Positions 44,925 through 54,109 of a DNA stretch of 64,000 nucleotides are shown one piece after another. Every line of letters begins with the position of its first letter. The first letter of the stretch is position 1. Below the pieces are notes generated by a model, which was given only the letters and a program-made list of their open reading frames with translations, ran no database searches and was not told the origin of the DNA. Position numbers and translations under genes: made by a program. The DNA comes from Pseudoalteromonas sp. MMG010 (GTDB lineage Bacteria > Pseudomonadota > Gammaproteobacteria > Enterobacterales > Alteromonadaceae): the NCBI RefSeq assembly GCF_018100905.1, contig NZ_JAGJEG010000014.1, forward strand, positions 20,229-84,228, given 5' to 3'.

Positions 44925-47159
44925 ATGTCGTCACTTGAAAAAAAGCAGACACTTAATACAGATCGTAGTCGCCTGATCAAAGATAGATTTGCCCAATTAA
45001 GCATCAGTGCGGGTGGCGTAATGGTATTACTTGCGCTATTACTGATATTTTTCTATTTATTGTATGTTGTTGAGCCCGTTTTTGAATCAGCAAAGGTAGA
45101 GCAGCGCAATACATTTGCGATTGAAAACGTAGAGCATGTTGTAGGGCTCGGTATTGAAGAGCAAACAGAATTTGCTTATGTTTTGTATAAACAAGGTGAA
45201 ATTGCATTTTATACTGTTGGTGATCAGCAATTTGGTAATGTGATTAATTCAACCCCGTTAAATTTACCCAGTCGTGCTACAAGTTTTGCTAATAGCGCTC
45301 CTTTTCAGGGCCTTTATGGTTACGGTCTTGAAAATGGGTCGGTTATGATTGTTGCACCTAAGTTTAGCGCTCGCTTTGATTATAATCAGCGAGTACTTAC
45401 CCCCGAAGTGTCTTACCCATTAGGAAAAAACGCATTACAAGTAGCGCAAAACAGCTCAGCGATTACGCGTTTTGCGTTTACTCATGAAGAGAAAAATGCG
45501 GCGGTGCTTGCGTTAACTGCTGACAAACGCGTTTTATTTACACGTTTTAATCTAACCGATGATGCACTTTGTTGTGCTCAACAATGGAGCGTAAAGCGTG
45601 CTGAACTTGATTTTAGTGGGCGAGTAGATGAACTGCTATTAACACCTGATGCTAAGCGAGCATTTGTTCGCTCTGCAAATCAAATTTATGTTTACGATAC
45701 CCTTGATACACATAACATAACATTAATACAGGTACTTTCTGCAAACGAAGAAAATGCCAATATAGTGTCATCTAAGCTGCTTGCGGGTGCTAATTCGTTA
45801 ATGTTAGTGAATGATAATGCCGTGGTATCGCAGTGGTTTGAAGTGAATAACGATAGCGAGCGTGTTTATAAGAAAGTCCGCACTTTTAACGTCACTCAGC
45901 AAGCTAACATGCATATTTATGGTGAGTATTATCGTCGTAGCTTTTTTACGACCGGTGAAAATGGTTTACTAGGGCTTTATTATACAAGCAGTGATAGCAC
46001 TTTATGGCAAGGCCAGGTTTCTGAGCATGCGATAACACAATTTGCTATTGCACCTAGAGCAAACGCTGCCGTTATACTTGCGGGTAAAGATATATCGGTA
46101 CTTAATATTAAAAATGAGCACCCAGAAGTGACGTGGTCTGCATTATGGCAAGAGGTATGGTATGAGAATTACCCTGAGCCAAGTTATGTATGGCAATCAT
46201 CTTCGGCGAGTGACGATTTTGAGCCTAAGTTTTCGTTAGTGCCTATTACATTTGGTACGTTAAAAGCGGCGTTTTACGCTATGTTATTTGCCGTGCCTAT
46301 TGCCGTTAGTTCAGCAATTTATACTGCTTATTTTATGTCGGATAAACTGCGAAAAATTGTAAAACCTACAGTTGAAACCATGGAGGCTTTGCCTACCGTT
46401 ATTTTAGGTTTTTTAGCTGGGTTATGGCTTGCCCCCATTATTGAACAGTATTTACCTGCGATTATAGCGTTATTATTTTTATTGCCTGGCAGTATATTAG
46501 CTACGGCATTGGCTTACTCTCAGTTGCCAGCTCGTATACGCGAACAATTACCCGAAGGTTTTCATGCACTGTTATTAATTCCGGTTATCATACTGATAAC
46601 GTGGCTATCTTTTGCAATGAGCCCGACTATCGAATTATGGTTTTTTGATGGCCATACTCGTCAATATTTAACCAGTGAACTGGGTATGACTTACGATCAG
46701 CGAAATTCGCTTGTGGTGGGTTTAGCTATGGGCTTTGCTGTTATTCCAACTATATTTACAATTGCCGAAGATGCGGTATTTAGTGTGCCTAAACATTTAT
46801 CAAATGGGTCTTTAGCGTTGGGCGCTACAAAGTGGCAAACATTAATGCGTGTAGTGTTATTAACGGCTAGTCCGGGTATTTTTTCTGCCATAATGATGGG
46901 CCTTGGCCGTGCTGTTGGAGAAACAATGATTGTACTTATGGCCACAGGCAATACCCCTATTATGGATTGGAGTGTTTTTCAGGGGATGCGTACTTTAGCT
47001 GCTAATATTGCAATAGAGATGCCTGAGTCTGAAACCGGTAGCTCACATTATCGGATACTATTTTTAGCCGCTTTTGTGCTTTTTATTTTCACCTTTATTT
47101 TTAATACCGTAGCTGAATATGTGCGTCAGCAGCTACGTGAAAAATACAGTTCGATGTAG
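44925..47159 (+). CDS. pstC: Phosphate ABC transporter permease PstC (long form)
   Basis: The permease subunit of high-affinity phosphate uptake. At 744 residues it is more than twice the size of E. coli PstC (319): one membrane segment near 25-48 is followed by a large periplasmic region (about 50-425), then the ABC permease core (about 440-735) with FGTLKAAFYAMLFAVPIAVS, EALPTVILGFLAGLWLAP and the EAA-type loop LSNGSLALGATKWQTLMRVV (about 621-640). This long form is common in Vibrio/Shewanella/Pseudoalteromonas-type bacteria. It is first in pstC-pstA-pstB-phoU behind a PHO box. No pstS is present next to it. Confidence 0.93.
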   Translation: MSSLEKKQTLNTDRSRLIKDRFAQLSISAGGVMVLLALLLIFFYLLYVVEPVFESAKVEQRNTFAIENVEHVVGLGIEEQTEFAYVLYKQGEIAFYTVGDQQFGNVINSTPLNLPSRATSFANSAPFQGLYGYGLENGSVMIVAPKFSARFDYNQRVLTPEVSYPLGKNALQVAQNSSAITRFAFTHEEKNAAVLALTADKRVLFTRFNLTDDALCCAQQWSVKRAELDFSGRVDELLLTPDAKRAFVRSANQIYVYDTLDTHNITLIQVLSANEENANIVSSKLLAGANSLMLVNDNAVVSQWFEVNNDSERVYKKVRTFNVTQQANMHIYGEYYRRSFFTTGENGLLGLYYTSSDSTLWQGQVSEHAITQFAIAPRANAAVILAGKDISVLNIKNEHPEVTWSALWQEVWYENYPEPSYVWQSSSASDDFEPKFSLVPITFGTLKAAFYAMLFAVPIAVSSAIYTAYFMSDKLRKIVKPTVETMEALPTVILGFLAGLWLAPIIEQYLPAIIALLFLLPGSILATALAYSQLPARIREQLPEGFHALLLIPVIILITWLSFAMSPTIELWFFDGHTRQYLTSELGMTYDQRNSLVVGLAMGFAVIPTIFTIAEDAVFSVPKHLSNGSLALGATKWQTLMRVVLLTASPGIFSAIMMGLGRAVGETMIVLMATGNTPIMDWSVFQGMRTLAANIAIEMPESETGSSHYRILFLAAFVLFIFTFIFNTVAEYVRQQLREKYSSM

Positions 47160-47174
47160 TGCAGGGCTAAACAA

Positions 47175-48824
47175 ATGATGAAAGAATGGTTTCGCTCTGG
47201 TACACCTTGGATATGGCTCACTGGTGGTGCTCTAAGTATTAGTTTAATTGCCGTGATTGGCTTATTAGCGATGATTGCCGTTAAAGGGCTAAGTTATTTT
47301 TGGCCTGCGCAGGTGATGCAGTTTGAAGTAGAAGGCTTTGTACCTAAACAAACGGTTATAGGTGAGGTTTACGATTCAGAAATCGTACCGCGAGAGCAAC
47401 TTTCAGCTGCCGGTTATGACTTATCTGCGTTCAATAATGCAGAATTTAAACGCTTATTAATAAAAACCGGTAACCGTGAATATGTTGACCTAGATTTTAG
47501 ATGGATTTTAACGACTGATATTAAATCGCAATCTACGCCTAGCGGATTAGCGGTGATTGAACGCAGTAAAAATGGGTATTTTTATGGTTATATCAGCGCT
47601 GTTATTAAAAATGGTGAAACAATAACTGAAAATAACCAGGCGGTTTTAAATTCACTTATTGAGCGTGCTGTTGCATTAAACAAACAAGCACACAAGTTAC
47701 AAAGTGATGATATTGGTAAAATAAATTATCAACTTGAGCAGCTACGCTTAACACAAAAGGGGTATGAGTTAGATAATGAGTTCACACCCGCACGCGCAGC
47801 TGAAATAGCAAAACAGCAAAAACAATTGTATAAGCAGTCTCAATTATTAGAAACCGAATTATTTGCATTGCGCGAACAAGCAAAACGCGATCAAGTGGTG
47901 GTTACCGATATGCGTAATGAGCAAGTAACCCTTGAGATCAGTGAAGTTTTAGCGATTTGGTTTCCAAATGATATGAGTGTATTTGACAAATTAGGCCATT
48001 ATTTTATGCAACTTGGTAAATTTGTTAGTGATGATCCAAGAGAGGCAAATACCGAAGGGGGCGTGTTCCCTGCTATTTTTGGGACTGTGTTTATGGTGAT
48101 GCTAATGGCGGTTATTGTGACGCCGTTTGGTGTTGTTGCGGCTATTTATTTACATGAATATGCGACAAAAAATGCATTTACTAAAATGATTCGTATAGCC
48201 GTTATTAACTTAGCCGGTGTACCTTCAATTGTGTATGGTGTTTTTGGCTTAGGCTTTTTTGTATATGTATTGGGGGGCAGTATTGACCAATTATTTTACC
48301 CTGAATCGTCACCAACTCCTGTATTTGGTACACCGGGTGTAATGTGGTCAGCATTAACACTCGCAATATTAACATTACCTGTGGTTATTGTATCGACAGA
48401 GGAAGGGCTATCGCGCATACCAAGCTCAATTAGAGATGGTTCGTTAGCATTGGGGGCCACTAAAATTGAAACCCTATGGCGTATTGTGATCCCTATGGCA
48501 AGCCCCGCGATTATGACCGGGTTAATTTTAGCCGTGGCGCGTGCTGCCGGAGAAGTTGCTCCATTAATGTTAGTTGGGGTGGTGAAAATGGCCCCCAGTT
48601 TACCGTTTGATGGTAACTTTCCTTATATCCATTTAGAGAGAAAGTTTATGCATTTAGGATTTCATATATACGACGTTGGTTTTCAAAGTCCAAATGTAGA
48701 AGCGGCAAGGCCTTTGGTATACGCAACCGCATTTTTATTAGTGTCGGTAATTATCGCTTTAAATATAACGGCGATCAGAATTCGTAATCGTTTACGCGAA
48801 AAGTTCATAACACTTGAACATTAA
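47175..48824 (+). CDS. pstA: Phosphate ABC transporter permease PstA (long form)
   Basis: Second permease subunit, 549 residues against 296 in E. coli. After one membrane segment (about 14-38) there is an inserted, partly coiled-coil region (about 45-275, e.g. INYQLEQLRLTQKGYELD), then the permease core: TVFMVMLMAVIVTPFGVVAA, AGVPSIVYGVFGLGFFVYVL (about 357-376) and the EAA loop IRDGSLALGATKIETLWRIV. The extension is parallel to that in PstC, which suggests the two periplasmic parts interact. It lies 15 bp after pstC. Confidence 0.93.
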   Translation: MMKEWFRSGTPWIWLTGGALSISLIAVIGLLAMIAVKGLSYFWPAQVMQFEVEGFVPKQTVIGEVYDSEIVPREQLSAAGYDLSAFNNAEFKRLLIKTGNREYVDLDFRWILTTDIKSQSTPSGLAVIERSKNGYFYGYISAVIKNGETITENNQAVLNSLIERAVALNKQAHKLQSDDIGKINYQLEQLRLTQKGYELDNEFTPARAAEIAKQQKQLYKQSQLLETELFALREQAKRDQVVVTDMRNEQVTLEISEVLAIWFPNDMSVFDKLGHYFMQLGKFVSDDPREANTEGGVFPAIFGTVFMVMLMAVIVTPFGVVAAIYLHEYATKNAFTKMIRIAVINLAGVPSIVYGVFGLGFFVYVLGGSIDQLFYPESSPTPVFGTPGVMWSALTLAILTLPVVIVSTEEGLSRIPSSIRDGSLALGATKIETLWRIVIPMASPAIMTGLILAVARAAGEVAPLMLVGVVKMAPSLPFDGNFPYIHLERKFMHLGFHIYDVGFQSPNVEAARPLVYATAFLLVSVIIALNITAIRIRNRLREKFITLEH

Positions 48825-48850
48825 TTTAAAACAGATTTATAGGTAACCAA

Positions 48851-49669
48851 ATGATTTCGATTGCGCTACAGCAAGATGTTGCTATGAAGTTAGATTTAAA
48901 TAATTTAACCGATGAACAAAAAGCATTGCAAATTAAAAACCTAAATCTATTTTATGGTGATAAACAAGCGTTAAAAGATATTAATATGAGTATACCTAAA
49001 GGCCAGGTAACCGCATTTATTGGTCCATCGGGTTGTGGTAAGTCGACTTTATTGCGTTGTATTAACCGGATGAATGATTTAGTTGAAAATTGCAAAGTTG
49101 AGGGTGAAATATTTTTAAATGCGCAAAATATTTATGCCAAAGGGATTGATGTTGCAGCACTGAGAAGAAATGTCGGTATGGTGTTTCAAAGACCGAACCC
49201 TTTTCCTAAATCAATTTATGAAAATGTAGTTTATGGCTTACGCTTACAAGGTATAAAAGAAAAACGAAAATTAGATGAAGTAGTGGAGCATTCGTTACGT
49301 AGTGCGGCACTGTGGGATGAAGTAAAAGACAGGCTTCATGATAGTGCATTTGGTTTATCGGGTGGACAACAGCAACGTTTAGTTATTGCTCGTTCGATAG
49401 CAATCGAACCAGAGGTATTATTGCTTGATGAGCCGACTTCTGCTTTGGATCCGATTTCTACGCTAGTAATCGAAGAGCTAATAAATGATTTAAAAAATAA
49501 ATATACGGTAGTCATTGTAACGCACAATATGCAACAAGCGGCCAGAGTGTCAGATCAAACGGCCTTTATGCACATGGGTGAGCTAATTGAGTACACCGAT
49601 ACTAATACGTTGTTTACCACACCAGATAAAAAGAAGACTGAAGATTATATTACCGGTCGTTATGGCTAG
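48851..49669 (+). CDS. pstB: Phosphate ABC transporter ATPase PstB
   Basis: ATP-binding subunit of the Pst transporter, 272 residues. Walker A is [12 protein letters not shown] (about 57-68), the Q-loop is [16 protein letters not shown] (about 112-127, typical of PstB), the ABC signature is LSGGQQQRL (about 165-173), Walker B is [12 protein letters not shown] and the switch histidine is in IVTHNM. The ATG at 48851 has AGGTAACCAA upstream; a second ATG at 48884 would also give a complete domain. Confidence 0.96.
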   Translation: MISIALQQDVAMKLDLNNLTDEQKALQIKNLNLFYGDKQALKDINMSIPKGQVTAFIGPSGCGKSTLLRCINRMNDLVENCKVEGEIFLNAQNIYAKGIDVAALRRNVGMVFQRPNPFPKSIYENVVYGLRLQGIKEKRKLDEVVEHSLRSAALWDEVKDRLHDSAFGLSGGQQQRLVIARSIAIEPEVLLLDEPTSALDPISTLVIEELINDLKNKYTVVIVTHNMQQAARVSDQTAFMHMGELIEYTDTNTLFTTPDKKKTEDYITGRYG

Positions 49670-49713
49670 CTGTACAGGTAAGTTGTGAAGCTGCATTACT
49701 TAAGAAGGTTACT

Positions 49714-50415
49714 ATGGAACATAATATCAACAAGCATATTTCTGGGCGCTTTAATCTAGAGCTTGAAAACGTTAGAAACCATGTATTAAACATGGGCGGG
49801 TTAGTAGAGCAGCAGCTAAACAGTGCATTAGATGCATTAAGTAAAAATGATGCTGAATTGGCTAAAAAAGTGTGTGATAACGACTATAAAGTCAATGCAA
49901 TGGAAGTAAGCATTGATGAAGAATGTGCGCGAATTATCGCCCGACGCCAACCTGCGGCAAGTGATTTACGTTTAGTGATTGCAATCACAAAAACAATTGT
50001 TGATTTAGAGCGAATTGGCGATGAAGCACAGCGTATTGCAAAGGTCGCACTGGCTGAGTTTCACACAGACCAACAACACTTGTTGGTGAATATTGAAACC
50101 ATGGGGCGATTAGTTTTAACCATGTTACATGATGTACTTGATGCATTTGCACGTATGGATGTTCAACGCGCATTTATGGTGCATAAAAATGATGTAAAAA
50201 TAGATCACGAATACGAAGTACAAACACAACAAATAATGCAGTTTATGATGCAAGCACCTAATACCATACCTAAAGTAATGGATTTAATGTGGGTAGTCAG
50301 ATCGTTGGAGCGTATTGGCGACCGTTGTCAGAATATAGCTGAATACATTATTTACTTTGTTAATGGCAAAGATATTCGTCATACATCGACAGACGATATA
50401 GAGAAAACGTTATAG
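49714..50415 (+). CDS. phoU: Phosphate signalling complex protein PhoU
   Basis: PhoU links Pst transport to the PhoR/PhoB system and restrains phosphate uptake. The 233-residue all-helical protein has two PhoU repeats; the metal-binding motifs E-x-x-x-D-x-x-x-D appear as DLERIGDEAQRIAKVAL (about 92-108) and RSLERIGDRCQNIAEYI (about 195-211). It is the last gene of pstC-A-B-phoU, 44 bp after pstB. Confidence 0.95.
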   Translation: MEHNINKHISGRFNLELENVRNHVLNMGGLVEQQLNSALDALSKNDAELAKKVCDNDYKVNAMEVSIDEECARIIARRQPAASDLRLVIAITKTIVDLERIGDEAQRIAKVALAEFHTDQQHLLVNIETMGRLVLTMLHDVLDAFARMDVQRAFMVHKNDVKIDHEYEVQTQQIMQFMMQAPNTIPKVMDLMWVVRSLERIGDRCQNIAEYIIYFVNGKDIRHTSTDDIEKTL

Positions 50416-50435
50416 ATTTTTAATCATTGTATATT

Positions 50436-50456
50436 AAAACAACTATTCGTTGTTTT
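50436..50456 (+). terminator. Weak hairpin after phoU
   Basis: AAAACAAC-TATTC-GTTGTTTT forms an 8-bp stem 20 bp after phoU but is followed by GGGG, so termination is uncertain. Confidence 0.4.
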
Positions 50457-50559
50457 GGGGGTGAATAGACGCACTTTATAGTAAATAAAGCGTTTCTAAT
50501 CACTGAGAATATTGTAAAATTTGAGCTGCAAAGCATACCAATATATTAAAGGGTCAATT

Positions 50560-51237
50560 ATGCCTACAAATGCATTTTTAGGGGTTTTCGCAAAATCTCC
50601 TATTAAACCGATTAAAGAACATATTCATATGGTGAATAAAGCAAGTTCTGCTTTAGCACCTTTCTTTGAACTTGTTTTTGGCAAACAATGGGAAAAAGCG
50701 GAAGCACAACGTATTGTTATTCGCAATATTGAACGTGAGGCAGATGAATTAAAGCGCAATATTAGATTACAGTTACCGCGTGGTTTATTTATGCCTGTTG
50801 AGCGTACTGACTTATTAGAGTTAGTTACTCAACAAGATAAAATAGCTAATATTGCAAAAGATATTGCTGGGCGTGTGATTGGCCGTAAAATGGATATCCC
50901 TTCACAAATCCAATCAGATTTTGCAAGTTATGTTGGGCGTTGTATTGAAGCGACAGAACAAGCTGCAAAAGCAATTAATGAACTTGAAGAATTACTAGAA
51001 ACCGGCTTTAAAGGCCGTGAAGTCGTCCTTGTTGAAAAAATGCTAGTTAAATTAGATGCGATTGAACAAGACACTGATGACATGCAAATTAGGATACGTC
51101 GTCAGCTTATGACTCTTGAGAAGGATCTTAATCCAATTGATGTTATGTTTTTATATAAGATCATTGAAAATATTGGCGAGTTAGCTGACTTTGCTGAACG
51201 CGTTGGATCACGACTAGAGCTAATGTTAGCTCGTTAA
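50560..51237 (+). CDS. DUF47/TIGR00153 phosphate-transport accessory protein
   Basis: A 225-residue helical protein of the DUF47 (TIGR00153, PhoU-like) family, usually encoded beside a PiT-type phosphate transporter. Visible features: MPTNAFLGVFAKSPIKPIKE start, HIHMVNKASSALAPFFELVF, READELKRNIRLQLPRGLFM (about 63-82), QDKIANIAKDIAGRVIG and IIENIGELADFAERVGSRLE with an acidic metal-type motif near the end. The ATG at 50560 is preceded by AAAGGG; an upstream TTG at 50521 has no ribosome site. It is followed after 37 bp by the pit gene, whose transport it probably modulates. Confidence 0.9.
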   Translation: MPTNAFLGVFAKSPIKPIKEHIHMVNKASSALAPFFELVFGKQWEKAEAQRIVIRNIEREADELKRNIRLQLPRGLFMPVERTDLLELVTQQDKIANIAKDIAGRVIGRKMDIPSQIQSDFASYVGRCIEATEQAAKAINELEELLETGFKGREVVLVEKMLVKLDAIEQDTDDMQIRIRRQLMTLEKDLNPIDVMFLYKIIENIGELADFAERVGSRLELMLAR

Positions 51238-51274
51238 TGTTATAAATACTTTCTAAAAAGATTAAGGTTTTACA

Positions 51275-52543
51275 ATGGATATCATTGCATCTTATGGTAG
51301 TACACTCATTCTAATTGCAGCTGCAGTTGGCTTTTTCATGGCTTATGGTATTGGCGCTAACGATGTAGCTAACGCGATGGGTACATCGGTAGGGTCAAAA
51401 GCATTAACAATAAAACAAGCGATAATCATCGCGATGATTTTTGAATTTGCTGGCGCTTACTTGGCCGGTGGTGAGGTTACATCAACGATTCGTAAAGGGA
51501 TTATTGACGCAACACCATTTATAGATATACCAGAATTGATGGTACTAGGTATGATTTCGGCACTTTTTGCCGCGGGTACTTGGTTATTAATCGCTTCATT
51601 TTTAGGCTGGCCTGTATCAACTACGCATTCAATTATTGGTGCAATCGTTGGTTTTGCTTTAGTTGCTGTAGGTAGCGAAGCAATTCAATGGGGTAAAGTT
51701 GCTGGTATTGTAGGTAGCTGGATAGTAACACCTGCTATATCAGGTTTTATTGCTTACTTAATTTTTATGAGCGCACAAAAGCTTATATTTGATACTGATG
51801 CTCCTTTAAAAAATGCAAAACGTTATGTACCTGTATACATGGGTTTAGCGGGTTTCATTATGGCTTTAGTAACAATTAAAAAAGGCTTAAAGCACATCGG
51901 CATTAACCTAGGAACGACTGAAGGCTACTTAATTTCTATCGCTATTGCTGTAATTGTTGCTCTTATAGGTAAAGTGTTTATTTCACGTTTAAACATCGAC
52001 CCTAAAGCTGATAAAGCAATGCAATTTAATAATGTTGAAAAAGTATTTGCTGTATTAATGGTACTAACGGCATGTTGTATGGCGTTTGCTCATGGTTCGA
52101 ACGATGTTGCTAACGCAATTGGTCCATTGGCTGCGGTTGTGAACATTGTTGAACAACATGGTGAAATTGCTAAAAAGTCAGCAATTGCATGGTGGATATT
52201 ACCACTAGGTGGTTTTGGTATTGTTGCTGGTTTAGCTATTTTAGGTAAAAAAGTAATTAAAACGATTGGTGAAGGTATTACACATTTAACACCAAGCCGT
52301 GGTTTTGCTGCAGAATTAGCTGCTGCATCAACAGTTGTTATTGCATCAGGTACTGGTTTACCAATCTCTACGACTCAAACGTTAGTGGGCGCGGTATTAG
52401 GTGTTGGTATGGCACGTGGTATTGCTGCTTTAAATATGGGTGTTGTTAGAAATATCGTGGTTTCTTGGGTAATTACATTGCCAGTTGGCGCTGCCCTTGC
52501 TATTGTTATTTTCTACATACTAAGAGCTGTATTTGGAGTTTAA
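51275..52543 (+). CDS. pit: PiT-family inorganic phosphate transporter
   Basis: A 422-residue inner-membrane transporter with about eleven membrane segments. It carries the duplicated PiT signature: GIGANDVANAMGTSVGSKAL (about 26-45) in the first half and AHGSNDVANAIGPLAAV (about 271-287) in the second; FLGWPVSTTHSIIGAIVGF and SGTGLPISTTQTLVGAVLGVG are the paired STT motifs. It imports phosphate with cations and has lower affinity than Pst. It is paired with the DUF47 gene just upstream. Confidence 0.93.
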   Translation: MDIIASYGSTLILIAAAVGFFMAYGIGANDVANAMGTSVGSKALTIKQAIIIAMIFEFAGAYLAGGEVTSTIRKGIIDATPFIDIPELMVLGMISALFAAGTWLLIASFLGWPVSTTHSIIGAIVGFALVAVGSEAIQWGKVAGIVGSWIVTPAISGFIAYLIFMSAQKLIFDTDAPLKNAKRYVPVYMGLAGFIMALVTIKKGLKHIGINLGTTEGYLISIAIAVIVALIGKVFISRLNIDPKADKAMQFNNVEKVFAVLMVLTACCMAFAHGSNDVANAIGPLAAVVNIVEQHGEIAKKSAIAWWILPLGGFGIVAGLAILGKKVIKTIGEGITHLTPSRGFAAELAAASTVVIASGTGLPISTTQTLVGAVLGVGMARGIAALNMGVVRNIVVSWVITLPVGAALAIVIFYILRAVFGV

Positions 52544-52580
52544 CTCTTTCAGTTGCTCGTATTAAAAGACTTTTAGCTTG

Positions 52581-52617
52581 AAAAGATCTCAATACCTTGG
52601 TGTTGGGGTCTTTTTAT
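52581..52617 (+). terminator. Terminator after pit
   Basis: AAAGATCTCAATACC and GGTGTTGGGGTCTTT form an interrupted stem around a short loop, followed by TTTATTTG; it ends about 16 bp before the oxyR ATG. Confidence 0.75.
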
Positions 52618-52632
52618 TTGTGGTAAAAAATT

Positions 52633-53544
52633 ATGACTAACCTTCCAAGTATTAAACAGCTGCAGTATTTAATCGCAGTTCATCAACATCAACATTTTGG
52701 CCGAGCGGCTAGCGCTTGTTTTATTGGTCAATCAACACTCAGTAGTGCAATTCAAAACCTTGAGGAAACGTTAGGGTGTCAGCTTATTGAGCGTGAAAAT
52801 CGTAGTTTAATGTTCACCAGTGTTGGCGAAGAAGTGGTTGAGCGTGCACGGATCATTATTAATGATACGTTGAGCTTAAAAGAGTTAACAAAAAGCTTTT
52901 TAACGCCTTTAAATGGTAAGTTAGTTGTCGGTGTTATCCCTACGATAGCCAGCTTTATTGCCGCTCCCTTATATCATTTTTGTCAGCAAACTTTTGCCGA
53001 TTTAGAACTTATATTAATAGAAGATACCAGTGACAAATTACTGGATAAACTTGAGCACGGCAGCATTGATTTAGCTCTTTTAGCACTCCCTTACGAAACC
53101 GATAAATTTCATACACAAGTGCTTGCCCAAGATCGCTTTAGTTTGGTGCATCATAAAGACTACACGATAGCAAAAGGGGTAGAAGATTTTAATTTACTTC
53201 CCGATGCGAGTGTATTTTTATTAGAGCGTGAGCATTGTATGACAGGGCATGCTCTAAGTGCGTGTCACTTAAACCGTGCAAGCTGTATTAACCCATTTGA
53301 AGCCGCAAGCTTACATACTTTATTGAGCATGGTTGAGCATCAATTAGGGGTCACGTTTTTACCGCAAATGGCGATTAATGCAGGTATTTTGAAAGACAAA
53401 AACATGATCGCAACACCACCGCAAAATAATGCCTATAGAGATATTGGTATTTTGTGGCGAAAAACGACCGGCAGAATAAGAGATTTTAAGTTATTCTCAG
53501 CACAGCTGGAGATTTTTTTAGCGCAGCAGTGCAGTGTAAAGTAA
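52633..53544 (+). CDS. oxyR: OxyR-type LysR regulator
   Basis: A 303-residue LysR-family regulator. The N-terminal HTH is LQYLIAVHQHQHFGRAASAC with IGQSTLSSAIQNLEETLG (about 10-48). The effector domain has Cys202 and Cys211 in EHCMTGHALSAC, with the spacing of the redox pair Cys199/Cys208 of E. coli OxyR (HC-8-C), so peroxide sensing by a disulfide is likely. Other OxyR-like parts are LNGKLVVGVIPTIASFIAPL-type N-domain and SLHTLLSMVEHQLGVTFLP. It follows the pit terminator and is read as a single gene; no katG or ahpC is near. Confidence 0.9.
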   Translation: MTNLPSIKQLQYLIAVHQHQHFGRAASACFIGQSTLSSAIQNLEETLGCQLIERENRSLMFTSVGEEVVERARIIINDTLSLKELTKSFLTPLNGKLVVGVIPTIASFIAAPLYHFCQQTFADLELILIEDTSDKLLDKLEHGSIDLALLALPYETDKFHTQVLAQDRFSLVHHKDYTIAKGVEDFNLLPDASVFLLEREHCMTGHALSACHLNRASCINPFEAASLHTLLSMVEHQLGVTFLPQMAINAGILKDKNMIATPPQNNAYRDIGILWRKTTGRIRDFKLFSAQLEIFLAQQCSVK

Positions 53545-53562
53545 TCAATTACAAAAAAGCAG

Positions 53563-53775
53563 CTATAAAGGCTGCTTTTGATGTTGGTTGGGACTGTTAA
53601 AGGGCTCTAGTTTGGGTAAGAAGAGTAAATAAATCCAAACGACCAAGTTAAAATAAGGGATTAACCCTAAGCACGAAAACACCTTTACAGGGTAACCTTT
53701 TGCCATTGCATTACGATAACATTGGTAGGCAATGATTACATGAATAAGCAGTAATAAAACAACTAACTGTGTCAT
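53563..53775 (-). CDS. Small membrane protein (70 aa)
   Basis: A 70-residue protein with two membrane segments, LVVLLLLIHVIIAYQCYRNA (about 3-22) and YFNLVVWIYLLFLPKLEPF (about 41-59), separated by a short basic loop with GYPVKVFSCLGLIP. It resembles small conserved inner-membrane proteins of unknown function in marine gammaproteobacteria. A good ribosome site (AAGGAGG) lies just upstream on the minus strand, which supports the gene. It faces oxyR convergently. Confidence 0.65.
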   Translation of the reverse strand: MTQLVVLLLLIHVIIAYQCYRNAMAKGYPVKVFSCLGLIPYFNLVVWIYLLFLPKLEPFNSPNQHQKQPL

Positions 53776-54109
53776 AACTTCCTCCTTAAAACTGTTTAAA
53801 ATCTTTATTTGCAGATTTAAATAGTAATGTCATGTTTTTATTAAGTAATACTATAAATAACAAGACATTTCATAGTCCGTATCTATATTATAGGTTAAAA
53901 ATAACACCATGCTAGTGACAAAAAGCAGAAAATAGTTACTAATTACTTAGGTGCTTGTCAGCTAAGGAATTATTGTTTGTTTTTATTTTGGGTAAAAATA
54001 GAGCCGGCCTTTCTCCTTGGTTTTTGATGAACCCTACAGCACTTTTCTTGAGCTTACTAAGCGATACGTATACACTTGGCGCGATTTTAAAAGATGTGGA
54101 ATATTAATA
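53776..54109. other. 330-bp gap before queA
   Basis: Between the small membrane protein (minus) and queA there is no supported gene. The in-frame extension of queA back to 54017 lacks a family match and is not taken as coding. TTGAGC (54048-54053) and TATACA (54069-54074), 15 bp apart, are a poor promoter candidate for queA. Confidence 0.35.

Noticed and set aside
54017..54109. N-terminal extension of QueA from 54017
   Set aside because: Known QueA proteins begin at MRVADF; the extension has no family match, and the ATG at 54110 gives the usual length.
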